Source of the DNA: Brucella pseudogrignonensis
GTDB lineage: Bacteria; Pseudomonadota; Alphaproteobacteria; Rhizobiales; Rhizobiaceae
Length of the DNA: 64,000 nucleotides
Assembly (NCBI RefSeq): GCF_032190615.1
Contig: NZ_JAVLAT010000001.1
Coordinates: 62,001-126,000 of the forward strand
Direction of reading: 5' to 3'
The notes beneath the pieces are model-generated. The model worked only from the letters and a program-made list of their open reading frames with translations, was not told the origin of the DNA and did not search any database. The position numbers and the translations under genes were made by a program. Numbering within the stretch: the stretch's first letter is position 1; the number at the start of each line of letters is the position of its first letter. Below are positions 39,531 to 47,890 of this stretch, in pieces.

Positions 39531-40142
39531 ATGTTTTATGAACCTTCATCTGGTCATAATCTTCCTCATAATCCATTCAAGGCAATCATCGCGCCGCGTC
39601 CTATCGGTTGGATCGGTACGCGGTCGAAAGATGGTGCGGTAAACCTTTCACCATACTCATTCTTCAATGTGGTCAGTGACACACCGCCGATGATTATGTT
39701 TTCGTCCAGCGGTTTTAAGGACAGCGTTTCATATATAGAAGAGACAGGTGAGTTTACGGCCAGTCTCGTCAGCGATCATCTCAAAGAGCAGATGAATGCA
39801 TCTTCAGTAAATGCACCACGCGGCGTGAGCGAATTTGATTATGCAGGTTTGACCGTTGCGCATAGCAAGCTGATTGCAGCACCTTTTGTCAAAGAGGCTT
39901 ATGCTGCACTGGAATGCGTTCTGGTCGAGATCAAGCGTTTGCAGGACAAAGAGGGCAGGCCGACCGACAATTACATGGTGATTGGCGAAGTCGTTGGTGT
40001 TCACATCGATGAAAGCGTGCTGACCGATGGGTTGTTTGACATCAAAAAAGCCAAACCGGTGACACGCCTTGGCTATATGGACTTTGCGACGACGGATGAG
40101 GTTTACCAGATGTTCCGTCCGAAATGGGACGACGAGATTTGA
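39531..40142 (+). CDS. flavin reductase-like FMN-binding protein
   Basis: A 203-aa split-barrel flavoprotein. IIAPRPIGWIGTRSKDGAVNLSPYSFFNVVSDTPPMIMFS is the signature FMN-binding region; the middle (EFTASLVSDHLKEQMNASSVNAPRGVSEFDYAGL) is also typical. Members reduce flavin with NAD(P)H or act in redox metabolism; partner unknown. Downstream of a nitroreductase on the same strand. Convergent with mazG, 13 bp apart. Confidence 0.87.
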   Translation: MFYEPSSGHNLPHNPFKAIIAPRPIGWIGTRSKDGAVNLSPYSFFNVVSDTPPMIMFSSSGFKDSVSYIEETGEFTASLVSDHLKEQMNASSVNAPRGVSEFDYAGLTVAHSKLIAAPFVKEAYAALECVLVEIKRLQDKEGRPTDNYMVIGEVVGVHIDESVLTDGLFDIKKAKPVTRLGYMDFATTDEVYQMFRPKWDDEI

Positions 40143-40155
40143 GGGAAGGGACTGG

Positions 40156-40980
40156 TTACAGCCCCTTTTTCTTTGCCTCGCCCCAGATCGCTTCCATTTC
40201 TTCGAGTTGGGCCGCTTCAAGGCTGCTGCCCGACTCCTTCAATGATGTTTCGATGAAGTCGAAGCGGCGCTTGAATTTGTCGTTCGCTGCAATCAGCGCA
40301 GTTTCCGCATCAATTTCGAGGTGTCGGCCAAGATTGACCATCGCGAAAAGCAGATCGCCATATTCTTCTGTGATATGTGCCTTGTCCTTAGCTTGCATCG
40401 CTTCTTTAAGTTCAGCCGTTTCTTCAGCAATCTTATCGAAGATTGGCGCTGCTTCCGACCAGTCGAATCCTACCTTGGCGGCCTTTTGCTGGAGTTTAAG
40501 AGCACGGAGCAGGGCAGGGAAAGCGTTTGGAATATCGTCAAGATATCGTGTTTTCTCAACTGTTTCCAAACCAAGCTTCGCACGACGCTCGGCCCGCTCG
40601 GCTTTTTCTTCTGCCTTGATGCGGTTCCATGATCCCTTTGCCATGCCAGCACTTCTGGCTTCTGCATCACCAAAAACATGCGGGTGGCGCCGGATCATTT
40701 TGCGAGTAATGGCCTCCACAACATCGCCAAAACCGAATTTGCCGTCTTCTTCTGCCATGCGTGCATGGAAAACGACCTGTAACAGCAGATCACCCAGTTC
40801 TTCGCGAAAATCATCCATATCGTCGCGCTCAATGGCATCGAGCACTTCGTAGACTTCTTCCAGCGTATAGGGCGCAATAGATTGCGATGTCTGCTCTACA
40901 TCCCATGGGCAGCCAGTTTTCGGATCACGCAGCGCAACCATGATTTCGAGAAGACGGGCGATATTTTGCGAGGGTTCCAT
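40156..40980 (-). CDS. mazG: nucleoside triphosphate pyrophosphohydrolase MazG
   Basis: Hydrolyses (d)NTPs to monophosphate and pyrophosphate, cleaning the nucleotide pool. The protein of 274 aa has two MazG domains: the first with GCPWDVEQTSQSIAPYTLEEVYEVLDAIE and EELGDLLLQVVFHARMAEED (ExxE...ExxD helices), the second with EETAELKEAMQAKDKAHITEEYGDLLFAMVNLGRHL. Start at 40980 (MEPSQNIARLLEIM), preceded by GGAG-like purines; a longer frame to 41019 is less likely. Divergent from galE. Confidence 0.9.
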   Translation of the reverse strand: MEPSQNIARLLEIMVALRDPKTGCPWDVEQTSQSIAPYTLEEVYEVLDAIERDDMDDFREELGDLLLQVVFHARMAEEDGKFGFGDVVEAITRKMIRRHPHVFGDAEARSAGMAKGSWNRIKAEEKAERAERRAKLGLETVEKTRYLDDIPNAFPALLRALKLQQKAAKVGFDWSEAAPIFDKIAEETAELKEAMQAKDKAHITEEYGDLLFAMVNLGRHLEIDAETALIAANDKFKRRFDFIETSLKESGSSLEAAQLEEMEAIWGEAKKKGL

Positions 40981-41130
40981 CTTCACTCCGTAAGAATTGA
41001 TGTCGCATTGTTGGTACAAGCTGCAAGAATCAAGTGGTTTGGGTTGCAGTCGGTCTCGGTTTTTGCATAGTCAGCTCGCAATCGGGATCGCACATCAAGG
41101 CGATATGTTCAACAAGCAGGTATTTAAACA

Positions 41131-42144
41131 ATGACGATTCTTGTGACAGGTGGCGCCGGATATATTGGTTCGCACACATGCGTTCAGTTGATTGAAGCCG
41201 GTCATGAAGTTGTTGTGGTCGATAACTTCGAGAACAGTAGCCCTGAATCGCTTCATCGGGTTGAGAAAATCACAGGGCGCGCGCCGATCCGCGAGCCAGG
41301 AGATATCCGTGATCGTGCCTTGCTGGAAAAGATCATCACACGGCACAAATGCTCAGCAGTCATCCATTTTGCTGGATTGAAAGCCGTTGGTGAGTCGGGT
41401 GAAAAGCCGTTGCATTATTATGACTGTAACGTGCTGGGCACTTTACGTCTTCTGCAGGCAATGGAATCGACCGGCGTAAAGACTCTCGTGTTCAGTTCGT
41501 CAGCGACAGTCTATGGTGACCCGCAAAAGCTGCCGATCACCGAAGATCAGTCGCTTTCTGCAACAAACCCTTATGGTCGCACGAAACTTGTGGTCGAAGA
41601 TATGCTGCGCGATCTCTATAACAGTGATAGCAGCTGGAAAATCGCGATTTTGCGTTATTTCAACCCTGTTGGTGCGCATGAAAGTGGTCTGATTGGTGAA
41701 GACCCAAAGGGTATTCCCAACAATCTGATGCCGATTATTGCGCAAGTCGCGACCGGGCGTCGCGAAAAACTCAATGTCTGGGGCAATGATTACCCGACGC
41801 CAGACGGAACAGGCGTTCGCGATTATATCCATGTCGTTGACCTTGCAGCCGGTCATCTCAAAGCACTGAAAAAGCTTGAAGAACCACAGTGCTTCTCAGT
41901 CAATTTGGGAACCGGGCAGGGCTATAGCGTGTTCGATGTGGTTAAGGCTTTCGAGCATGTCTCTAATCGTGAAATCAAATATGAAATTGCCCCTCGTCGT
42001 CCGGGCGATGTGGCCGAATGCTATGCCGATCCGTCATTTGCTCGCGATTTTCTAGGCTGGACTGCGCAGAAGGATCTGCGCGAAATGTGCAAGGATATGT
42101 GGAACTGGCAGTCCAAGAATCCGAATGGATACGAACAAGACTGA
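41131..42144 (+). CDS. galE: UDP-glucose 4-epimerase
   Basis: Interconverts UDP-glucose and UDP-galactose, supplying surface polysaccharides. The 337-aa SDR enzyme begins with the NAD motif TGGAGYIGSHTCVQL, has FSSSATVYG (catalytic Ser), NPYGRTK (YxxxK) and the C-terminal AGHLKALKKL and RRPGDVAECYAD. Length is normal. ATG 41131 is preceded by a weak ribosome site. Stands alone. Confidence 0.95.
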   Translation: MTILVTGGAGYIGSHTCVQLIEAGHEVVVVDNFENSSPESLHRVEKITGRAPIREPGDIRDRALLEKIITRHKCSAVIHFAGLKAVGESGEKPLHYYDCNVLGTLRLLQAMESTGVKTLVFSSSATVYGDPQKLPITEDQSLSATNPYGRTKLVVEDMLRDLYNSDSSWKIAILRYFNPVGAHESGLIGEDPKGIPNNLMPIIAQVATGRREKLNVWGNDYPTPDGTGVRDYIHVVDLAAGHLKALKKLEEPQCFSVNLGTGQGYSVFDVVKAFEHVSNREIKYEIAPRRPGDVAECYADPSFARDFLGWTAQKDLREMCKDMWNWQSKNPNGYEQD

Positions 42145-42299
42145 TGATGCCCAGCTTCCCGTAAATGTGAACTGATAAGCTGCTTTGCCTATCCTTTAGT
42201 ATTGTACCAAAGTCTGATTGCACTATTACAACAAGGGAAAGGGCTGCCCAGTTTGCGGCCTGAAGGGTCTAAGCGAGCTTATTAAGGACTATCGAGATA

Positions 42300-43286
42300 A
42301 TGCGTTTTATACCGGACAAATTCACCTGTATGTTGATTGCAACGATTGTGCTTGCGTCATTTCTTCCAGTGCAGGGTGATTTTGCCGAGTGGTTTGGCAT
42401 AGCGACTAAAATTGCAGTCGGTCTTCTGTTCTTCCTTCATGGTGCGCGTCTATCGCGTGAAGCTGTCGTTGCTGGCGTCACGCATTGGCGTCTGCATCTG
42501 GCCGTCGCAAGCTCCACATTCATTCTGTTTCCTATACTCGGCTTGGTTGCCGGCTGGACCATTCCTGGACTGTCGCAATCGCCATTCTATCTCGGCATTC
42601 TCTATCTCTGCGTTCTGCCATCGACTGTGCAATCGTCGATTGCTTTCACGTCGATGGCTGGCGGTAACGTATCAGCGGCCATTGTTTCAGCATCCGCATC
42701 CAACATTTTCGGCATGTTTTTAACGCCGTTACTCGTGGGCCTATTGTTTGCTGTTAAGGGCGGCGGTGGAATTTCCGTCGATGCACTTGAATCTATCTTG
42801 CTGCAATTGCTCGCGCCGTTTGTGCTTGGTCAGATTCTTCAGCCATGGATTGGCAATTTTATGCGTCGTCACGGCAAGTCATTGGGCCTTGTTGATCGCG
42901 GTTCGATCCTCATGGTGGTCTATCTCGCGTTTAGCGAAGCGGTTGTTGAAGGCTTGTGGCACAAGGTTTCTTGGAACGATCTGAGTGTAATGATCGGCGT
43001 CAATATCCTGCTTCTGGTGATTGTCATGCTCGCCACCTGGTATGGAAGTAAATGGCTTGGATTCAATCGCGCCGACCGGATTACGATCATGTTCTGCGGC
43101 TCCAAGAAAAGCCTTGCCAGTGGTGCGCCGATGGCGAGCGCTATCTTCATCGGGGCTGATGTCGGCAGCATCGTATTGCCGCTGATGCTGTTTCATCAAA
43201 TACAGCTTATGGCTTGTGCCGTTATTGCGCGAAAACTTGCTGATCATAAACCCGCATCCAACACGGTAACGTCGGCAGCGGAATAG
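42300..43286 (+). CDS. bile acid:sodium symporter family (SBF-like) transporter
   Basis: A 328-aa inner-membrane protein with about ten helices. VGLLFFLHGARLSREAV is the hallmark of the SBF-like branch (YfeH type), followed by LCVLPSTVQSSIAFTSMAGGNVSAAIVSASASNIFG and CGSKKSLASGAPMASAIF, which correspond to the two crossing, sodium-site regions. The transported anion is unknown. Separate from galE by 155 bp in which I see no further element. Confidence 0.87.
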   Translation: MRFIPDKFTCMLIATIVLASFLPVQGDFAEWFGIATKIAVGLLFFLHGARLSREAVVAGVTHWRLHLAVASSTFILFPILGLVAGWTIPGLSQSPFYLGILYLCVLPSTVQSSIAFTSMAGGNVSAAIVSASASNIFGMFLTPLLVGLLFAVKGGGGISVDALESILLQLLAPFVLGQILQPWIGNFMRRHGKSLGLVDRGSILMVVYLAFSEAVVEGLWHKVSWNDLSVMIGVNILLLVIVMLATWYGSKWLGFNRADRITIMFCGSKKSLASGAPMASAIFIGADVGSIVLPLMLFHQIQLMACAVIARKLADHKPASNTVTSAAE

Positions 43287-43353
43287 AACTGTTCTTGCTG
43301 TCAAAGCGTTATGAGGGTAGGAGGGCAGCAGATCTCAAGAAAAGGCAATGCAT

Positions 43354-44199
43354 ATGTCCGAGCAGAACGGCAAATCCACTGATAAAGAGTCATTTGATCA
43401 GGAAGCTTTAGCAGAAGCTTACAATCAGGCACTTGCGCTGGAAAAGGCTGGCGATTTGGATTCTGCCGCGTTGGCCTATCAGGCTGTTCTTGAAATAGAT
43501 CCCGAGGATCATGGTGGCGCTGCTGTGCGTCTTGCGAGCATGGGACGTGGTGCTGTTCCGTCAAAAGCACCAGATGCCTATGTGTCGACGTTGTTTGATC
43601 AACATGCTGAAATGTTTGATACAATTCTTGTCGATCAGCTGGGCTATGATGTGCCGTTGCAATTGCGCGAAATGCTTCTCGAAATGGATGAAGAATTTCA
43701 GGCTGACAGAATGCTTGATCTCGGCTGCGGAACCGGACTTTCAGCCGACGCGCTGGATGATATGGCTGACCACAAAACCGGCGTTGATATCTCCGAAAAC
43801 ATGATCGAAGTCGCCTATGAAAAAGGTGATTATGATGCGCTGTTTGTAGGTGAAGCGGTGCGCTTCCTTGAAGAGACCAAGGAGGACGCTTGGGATCTGA
43901 TCGTCGCCACAGACGTGCTGCCTTACATGGGGGCTCTTGAGCAATTCTTCGCTGGAGTATCGGCGCATTTGACATCTGGCGGCTATTTTACTTTCTCAAG
44001 CGAAACACAGCCTGACGAGCGATTTGCTGGGCGTAATTTCATGGTCGGCGATTATCAGCGCTTTGCACATGCTCAGACATATGTACGTTCGCTTCTATTT
44101 AAGCATGGTATGGAATGCATCCGCTGCGACGACATTGTTGTTCGCAGTGAACAAGGTTCCCCAGTACCTGGACATCTTTACATCGCCAAACGCCACTGA
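43354..44199 (+). CDS. class I SAM-dependent methyltransferase with N-terminal TPR
   Basis: A 281-aa protein: about residues 15-60 form a TPR-like helical hairpin (LALEKAGDLDSAALAYQAVLEIDPEDHGGA), followed by a Rossmann methyltransferase domain with the SAM motif MLDLGCGTGLSADAL and GVDISENMIEVAYEK, IVATDVLPYMG and the FTFSSETQ strand. It belongs to the predicted TPR-methyltransferases common in Rhizobiales. Substrate unknown. ATG 43354 (MSEQNG) fits; the Met two codons earlier is an alternative. Confidence 0.85.
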   Translation: MSEQNGKSTDKESFDQEALAEAYNQALALEKAGDLDSAALAYQAVLEIDPEDHGGAAVRLASMGRGAVPSKAPDAYVSTLFDQHAEMFDTILVDQLGYDVPLQLREMLLEMDEEFQADRMLDLGCGTGLSADALDDMADHKTGVDISENMIEVAYEKGDYDALFVGEAVRFLEETKEDAWDLIVATDVLPYMGALEQFFAGVSAHLTSGGYFTFSSETQPDERFAGRNFMVGDYQRFAHAQTYVRSLLFKHGMECIRCDDIVVRSEQGSPVPGHLYIAKRH

Positions 44200-44433
44200 T
44201 CTTAGAACGGCCAGCACAATTTAGTTCCATAAGATAGCTTATGCGATCATCGATTGTGGCCGGGGTGGGTTCTAATTTGAAGTGCGACTTGCAAATGATA
44301 ACAATGAGTTATCCAATGCAAGGAACTCGTCATGGACCGCACCTATACGCATAATAATCCGGATTTTCGACGTTGAGTTGAGTTCTGGCAGGATGTGAGC
44401 ATTTCTCGGTTTAGAGATAAAAGCGAAGCCGTC
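44200..44433 (+). other. non-coding stretch, possibly with the start of an IS30-type element
   Basis: The stretch holds a 14-codon frame at 44332-44376 starting MDRTYTHNNPDFRR after AAGGA; IS30-family transposases often begin with a similar Y-T-H segment, and the preceding AATTTGAAGTGCGAC resembles IS30-type ends. The frame stops at once. Nothing else recognisable. This is a weak reading. Confidence 0.25.
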
Positions 44434-44458
44434 GGAACTTTAACGATCACGGCGCGTT
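44434..44458 (+). promoter_or_regulatory. EcfG-type (general stress sigma) promoter
   Basis: GGAAC (44434-44438), 16 bp, CGTT (44455-44458): an exact match to the alphaproteobacterial general stress response promoter GGAAC-N16/17-CGTT. It lies 122 bp before the glycine-zipper lipoprotein ATG. Confidence 0.65.
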
Positions 44459-44580
44459 TAAAAAAAGATGTTGGCATATATATTTAAAATCGACTTATAT
44501 AATATACGCATAAGCACATATGATTTCAAAGATTTAGACTTATGTTGGCGCTTTGATTGGCTTTAGGAGAGGACGGGTTC

Positions 44581-44826
44581 ATGGTTAAAATAACAGCAGC
44601 CTTGGTTGCGCTGCTTATTATTTCGGGTTGCACAAGCACTGAAAAAGACGTCAGCATTGGCACAGTCGCTGGTGCGGCTATTGGCGGTATTGCTGGTGGT
44701 GGACGTGGCGCGTTGATCGGTGCTGGCGCGGGAGCTCTTGGCGGTCTTTTGGTTCGTAATCTCCGCAACGGAAATTGCGAATATAGAAATAGCCGCGGCA
44801 AAATCTATACTGCTCGTTGCCGCTAA
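44581..44826 (+). CDS. glycine-zipper lipoprotein
   Basis: An 81-aa protein: lipobox LIISGCTS (Cys ~17), then the YMGG/glycine-zipper segment IGTVAGAAIGGIAGGGRGALIGAGAGALGGLL, which packs against membranes, and a short tail with two Cys (NGNCEYRNSRGKIYTARCR). Similar small lipoproteins (SlyB/OsmB-like) sit in the outer membrane and are often stress-induced, which fits the EcfG promoter. ATG 44581 is chosen so that the signal peptide starts MVKITAALVALL. Confidence 0.8.
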   Translation: MVKITAALVALLIISGCTSTEKDVSIGTVAGAAIGGIAGGGRGALIGAGAGALGGLLVRNLRNGNCEYRNSRGKIYTARCR

Positions 44827-44834
44827 GAATGTGA

Positions 44835-44864
44835 GGCAGGGCCATAAGCCCTGCCCCATTTTAA
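44835..44864 (+). terminator. terminator after the glycine-zipper gene
   Basis: GGCAGGGC, loop CATAA, GCCCTGCC, followed by a T-rich stretch. Confidence 0.8.
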
Positions 44865-44936
44865 ATTTTCAAACATAATGACAAAAGCGAGTTCGCGTCA
44901 CTTTGTTTCGTTTTCAATTTTCAAGTTGACTAGAAT

Positions 44937-45314
44937 TTAGATTTTTTGGCCGACATCAATGCGATTTCCATCCGGGTCTTCAAAGACAAAAGCCCGCAAT
45001 CCATAGTCCTTATCTTGTAAACCTTTTATGATCCGCAGTCCGTTCTGCTTGCATAGTGTGTGCAGAGCGTCGACATCATCAACCAGCATATGAGCAATGT
45101 TGAAATTTGCAGCCTTATGCTCTTTTTGCAGCGATAAATGCAATTCGCCGTTCTCGCGGCGCAGGATCATGAAACCCACCGGATTTCCGTTCTCAAAGAC
45201 TTTTTCAAAGCCCAGTACATTCATGTAAAAACTGCAGGCCCGGTCCATATCTTTAACGGGAATCATAACTGCAATTCGTCCGAAACCGACATTCTGATTA
45301 GCGACATTGTTCAT
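44937..45314 (-). CDS. VOC family (glyoxalase/bleomycin-resistance fold) protein
   Basis: A 125-aa vicinal-oxygen-chelate protein: IAVMIPVKDMDRACSFYMNVLGFEKVFENG at the start, GELHLSLQKEHK in the middle and GLRAFVFEDPDGNRIDVGQKI at the end. The expected metal positions are partly present (Glu in GELHL, Asp/Asn at the end), so it may be a lyase, dioxygenase or binding protein. No metabolic context. Confidence 0.82.
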   Translation of the reverse strand: MNNVANQNVGFGRIAVMIPVKDMDRACSFYMNVLGFEKVFENGNPVGFMILRRENGELHLSLQKEHKAANFNIAHMLVDDVDALHTLCKQNGLRIIKGLQDKDYGLRAFVFEDPDGNRIDVGQKI

Positions 45315-45650
45315 CGCGTAACCTCTGTTTGCGAAGGCCTAGCCTCCAGACAGACGGTGCTGTTGAAAGAAATGCGCTTCATTGTTTTTATGAGAAGGAC
45401 GGTGCCAACGCCCTATTCCTACTTTGTTTTCAGTTGCTTTGGAACTCGTCTGTGTTGATTAAGATCATTTTTCGGCAGACGTATTTTGATATAGCTGCTG
45501 GGAGTTGATCTAAGACGAAAGCATGCGTGTAATAGTCGGCTGCTTAGGCTATTACCTCTATGCGCCGACTCCGAATGCCAGTGTGAACATCCCTGCACGG
45601 AGAGCGTTGTTTCCAGCCTTTTTGGCTGGTCTGCAAGGAAGGTAAATTAG

Positions 45651-47141
45651 ATGTTGGAAGCACGTATCAGGAACACATCTCTGCGTGATAAGATTATCAC
45701 TGCGGAAGAAGCAGCAAGCCTGATAAAAGATGGCATGATTGTCGGTATGAGCGGTTTTACCCGCGCAGGCGACGCCAAGGCTGTTCCTCTTGCAATGGCA
45801 GCGCGGGCCAAGGATGATCCGTTTCAGATCACTCTGATCACCGGCGCGTCGCTTGGTCACGATGTCGACAAGCTGCTGACAGAGGCTCATGTTCTTGCAC
45901 GCCGTATGCCGTTTCAGGTCGACCGGACTTTGCGTTCAGCCATCAATCGCGGTGAAGTCATGTTTATCGATCAGCACCTGTCCGAAACCGTCGAGCAGCT
46001 GCGTTCCAACCAGATTGGCCCGATTGATTACGCCGTTGTTGAGGCTCTGGCAATTACCGAGAATGGCGGGATTATCCCCACAACTTCCATTGGCAACTCT
46101 GCAAGTTTTGCAATCCTTGCTGAGAAAGTGATTGTTGAGGTTAACCTCAATCAGCCATTGGCGCTGGAAGGGCTTCACGACATTTATATTCCAACCAAGC
46201 GCCCTTCCCGCGACCCTATCCCTGTGACGGCTTGTGATAGTCGCGTTGGTTTGCCCTATATTCCAATTCCGCCCGAGAAAATCGCTGGTATCGTTATAAC
46301 CCAAGAAAACGATAGCGCATCTACTGTTGAGCCCGCTGATGTCGAAACCGTTGCGATTGCTTCACACCTGATCAAATTTCTATTGAGCGAGGTTGATGCC
46401 GGTCGTCTCGATCTGACGCTTAACCCGCTGCAGGCTGGTATTGGGACGATTGCTAATGCGGTTCTGAATGGATTTTCTGAAAGCCCTTTCCATAATTTGC
46501 GGATGTATAGCGAGGTGTTACAGGATAGCACTTTCGACCTGTTTGACGCAGGCAAACTTGATTATGCGTCGGGTTCATCGATCACGCTAAGCCCGGCATG
46601 TGGTGAGCGCGTATTCAACAATATTGATCGTTATCGCGATAAGCTGATCCTGCGCCCGCAGGAAATCAGCAATCATCCGGAAGTTATTCGTCGTCTTGGC
46701 ATTATCGGCATCAATACGGCACTTGAGTTTGATATTTACGGCAATGTAAATTCCACGCATGTGGATGGAACGCATATGATGAATGGTATTGGCGGTTCGG
46801 GTGACTTTGCGCGCAACGCCTATATTTCGATTTTCGTCAGCAAGTCTGAAGCGAAGAATGGAGCCATATCTTCAATTGTTCCGATGGTGACCCATGTTGA
46901 CCATACCGAGCACGATGTGGATATCCTTGTTACCGAACAGGGGCTGGCGGATCTGCGTGGTTTAGCACCGCGTGAACGCGCAGAGCTTATCATTAATAAT
47001 TGCGCTCATCCTGATTATCGTGACCAGTTACACGACTATTTTGATCGTGCGTGCCAACGCGGCGGGCATACCCCTCACCTGCTTGAGGAAGCTTTCAGCT
47101 GGCATAGCCAACGTCAAACGACTGGCAGTATGTTAAAATAG
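45651..47141 (+). CDS. acetyl-CoA hydrolase/transferase (succinyl-CoA:acetate CoA-transferase type)
   Basis: A 496-aa cytoplasmic CoA-transferase. GMSGFTRAGDAKAVP and LSPACGERVFNN belong to the N-terminal half. The C-terminal half has the region GIGGSGDFARNAYISIFVSKS, PMVTHVDHTEHDVDILVTEQGLADLRGLAPRERAELII and NCAHPDYRDQL, as in succinyl-CoA:acetate CoA-transferases (AarC/Cat1). It would move CoA between succinate and acetate, bridging acetate metabolism and the TCA cycle. A GGAAGG ribosome site precedes the ATG. Its 5' leader has a short hairpin CCAGCC/GGCTGG at ~45613. Confidence 0.9.
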   Translation: MLEARIRNTSLRDKIITAEEAASLIKDGMIVGMSGFTRAGDAKAVPLAMAARAKDDPFQITLITGASLGHDVDKLLTEAHVLARRMPFQVDRTLRSAINRGEVMFIDQHLSETVEQLRSNQIGPIDYAVVEALAITENGGIIPTTSIGNSASFAILAEKVIVEVNLNQPLALEGLHDIYIPTKRPSRDPIPVTACDSRVGLPYIPIPPEKIAGIVITQENDSASTVEPADVETVAIASHLIKFLLSEVDAGRLDLTLNPLQAGIGTIANAVLNGFSESPFHNLRMYSEVLQDSTFDLFDAGKLDYASGSSITLSPACGERVFNNIDRYRDKLILRPQEISNHPEVIRRLGIIGINTALEFDIYGNVNSTHVDGTHMMNGIGGSGDFARNAYISIFVSKSEAKNGAISSIVPMVTHVDHTEHDVDILVTEQGLADLRGLAPRERAELIINNCAHPDYRDQLHDYFDRACQRGGHTPHLLEEAFSWHSQRQTTGSMLK

Positions 47142-47157
47142 TTGTCGATAGAAAATT

Positions 47158-47184
47158 ATCGGCGACGTAAGTCGCCGATTTATG
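47158..47184 (+). terminator. terminator after the CoA-transferase gene
   Basis: ATCGGCGAC, loop GTAA, GTCGCCGAT, followed by TTAT; nine perfect pairs, weak T-tract. Confidence 0.7.
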
Positions 47185-47196
47185 ATCAAAATTATG

Positions 47197-47221
47197 GGAA
47201 CCTTATTCTGATTGGAACGTT
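47197..47221 (+). promoter_or_regulatory. EcfG-type promoter upstream of the 53-aa membrane protein
   Basis: GGAAC (47197-47201), 16 bp, CGTT (47218-47221). The interval 47222-47380 to the small gene holds no other feature I can recognise. Confidence 0.55.
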
Positions 47222-47380
47222 AACTGGCACATCATTTCTTTAATTAGGTGATGCCGAGTGAGACTATGCAACTTAAAAAATAAGTAAGGCACCTCATTCG
47301 CTGGTTCACTCTTCGGTTTGGCGATGGAACAGCCACTGACTGAGTTTTAAACAGACGTTCCGGGAAAGGCCCGACTGCCT

Positions 47381-47542
47381 ATGTCAATCCTAATCAGCCT
47401 TCTGATAACGGTTCTGGTTATCTTTCTCGTTCTTTATCTTATCAATATGTTGCCGCTGGATGGTAAGGTAAAACAAATCGCTCAGATTATTGTAATCATT
47501 ATTGGTATAATATCGCTGCTTAAGTATTTGGCAGTCTTCTAG
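47381..47542 (+). CDS. 53-aa membrane protein, Thivi_2564-like
   Basis: A very small protein: MSILISLLITVLVIFLVLYL then INMLPLDGKVKQIAQ and a second hydrophobic stretch IIVIIIGIISLLKYLAVF. Two membrane helices linked by a polar turn with PLDGKVKQ, as in a widespread family of unknown role annotated Thivi_2564 family membrane protein. A GGGAAAGG ribosome site lies upstream, an EcfG promoter match further up, and a perfect terminator downstream, which together make a complete transcription unit. Function unknown. Confidence 0.75.
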   Translation: MSILISLLITVLVIFLVLYLINMLPLDGKVKQIAQIIVIIIGIISLLKYLAVF

Positions 47543-47567
47543 ATAGTTTGCGATATAAGACTTTAGT

Positions 47568-47603
47568 GCTAAGGGCGCCCATTTGGGTGCCCTTAGCATT
47601 TTT
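47568..47603 (+). terminator. strong terminator after the 53-aa gene
   Basis: GCTAAGGGCGCCC and GGGTGCCCTTAGC pair over 13 positions (one G-T pair) with an ATTT loop, followed by a T-run. Confidence 0.88.
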
Positions 47604-47890
47604 ATGAATAGAGTTTAGAGAATTATAAATTAGTAACATGTGAAAAATTTCATTCCCTGTTATTTTTTTTAAGATAGTTGTTGTGCGGATAAACTATAGG
47701 TAATATAGAACTGTGCTCTACCATAGATTGTGCCTTTAATGGCACGCATGTAATTAAAATTGCATCGGTGGCGAGACTTAACTTTTCCCACCAAAGCGCT
47801 CCTCTTATAAGACCCACAATATTAGGTCTGTTCACAGAGGGTTCAGAAACAGACACCTAAAAGATCGTCGTTGGGCTTGGGGGGATAGGC
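47604..47890 (+). other. non-coding interval upstream of the diguanylate cyclase gene
   Basis: 287 bp, AT-rich in its first half. It must hold the promoter of the cyclase gene; a TTGGGGGG ribosome site precedes ATG 47891. I see no tRNA, riboswitch or clear operator. Confidence 0.5.

Noticed and set aside
47325..47363. Additional EcfG-like pair GGAAC...CGTT just before the 53-aa gene
   Set aside because: The spacing is about 25 bp, far outside the 16-17 bp required.
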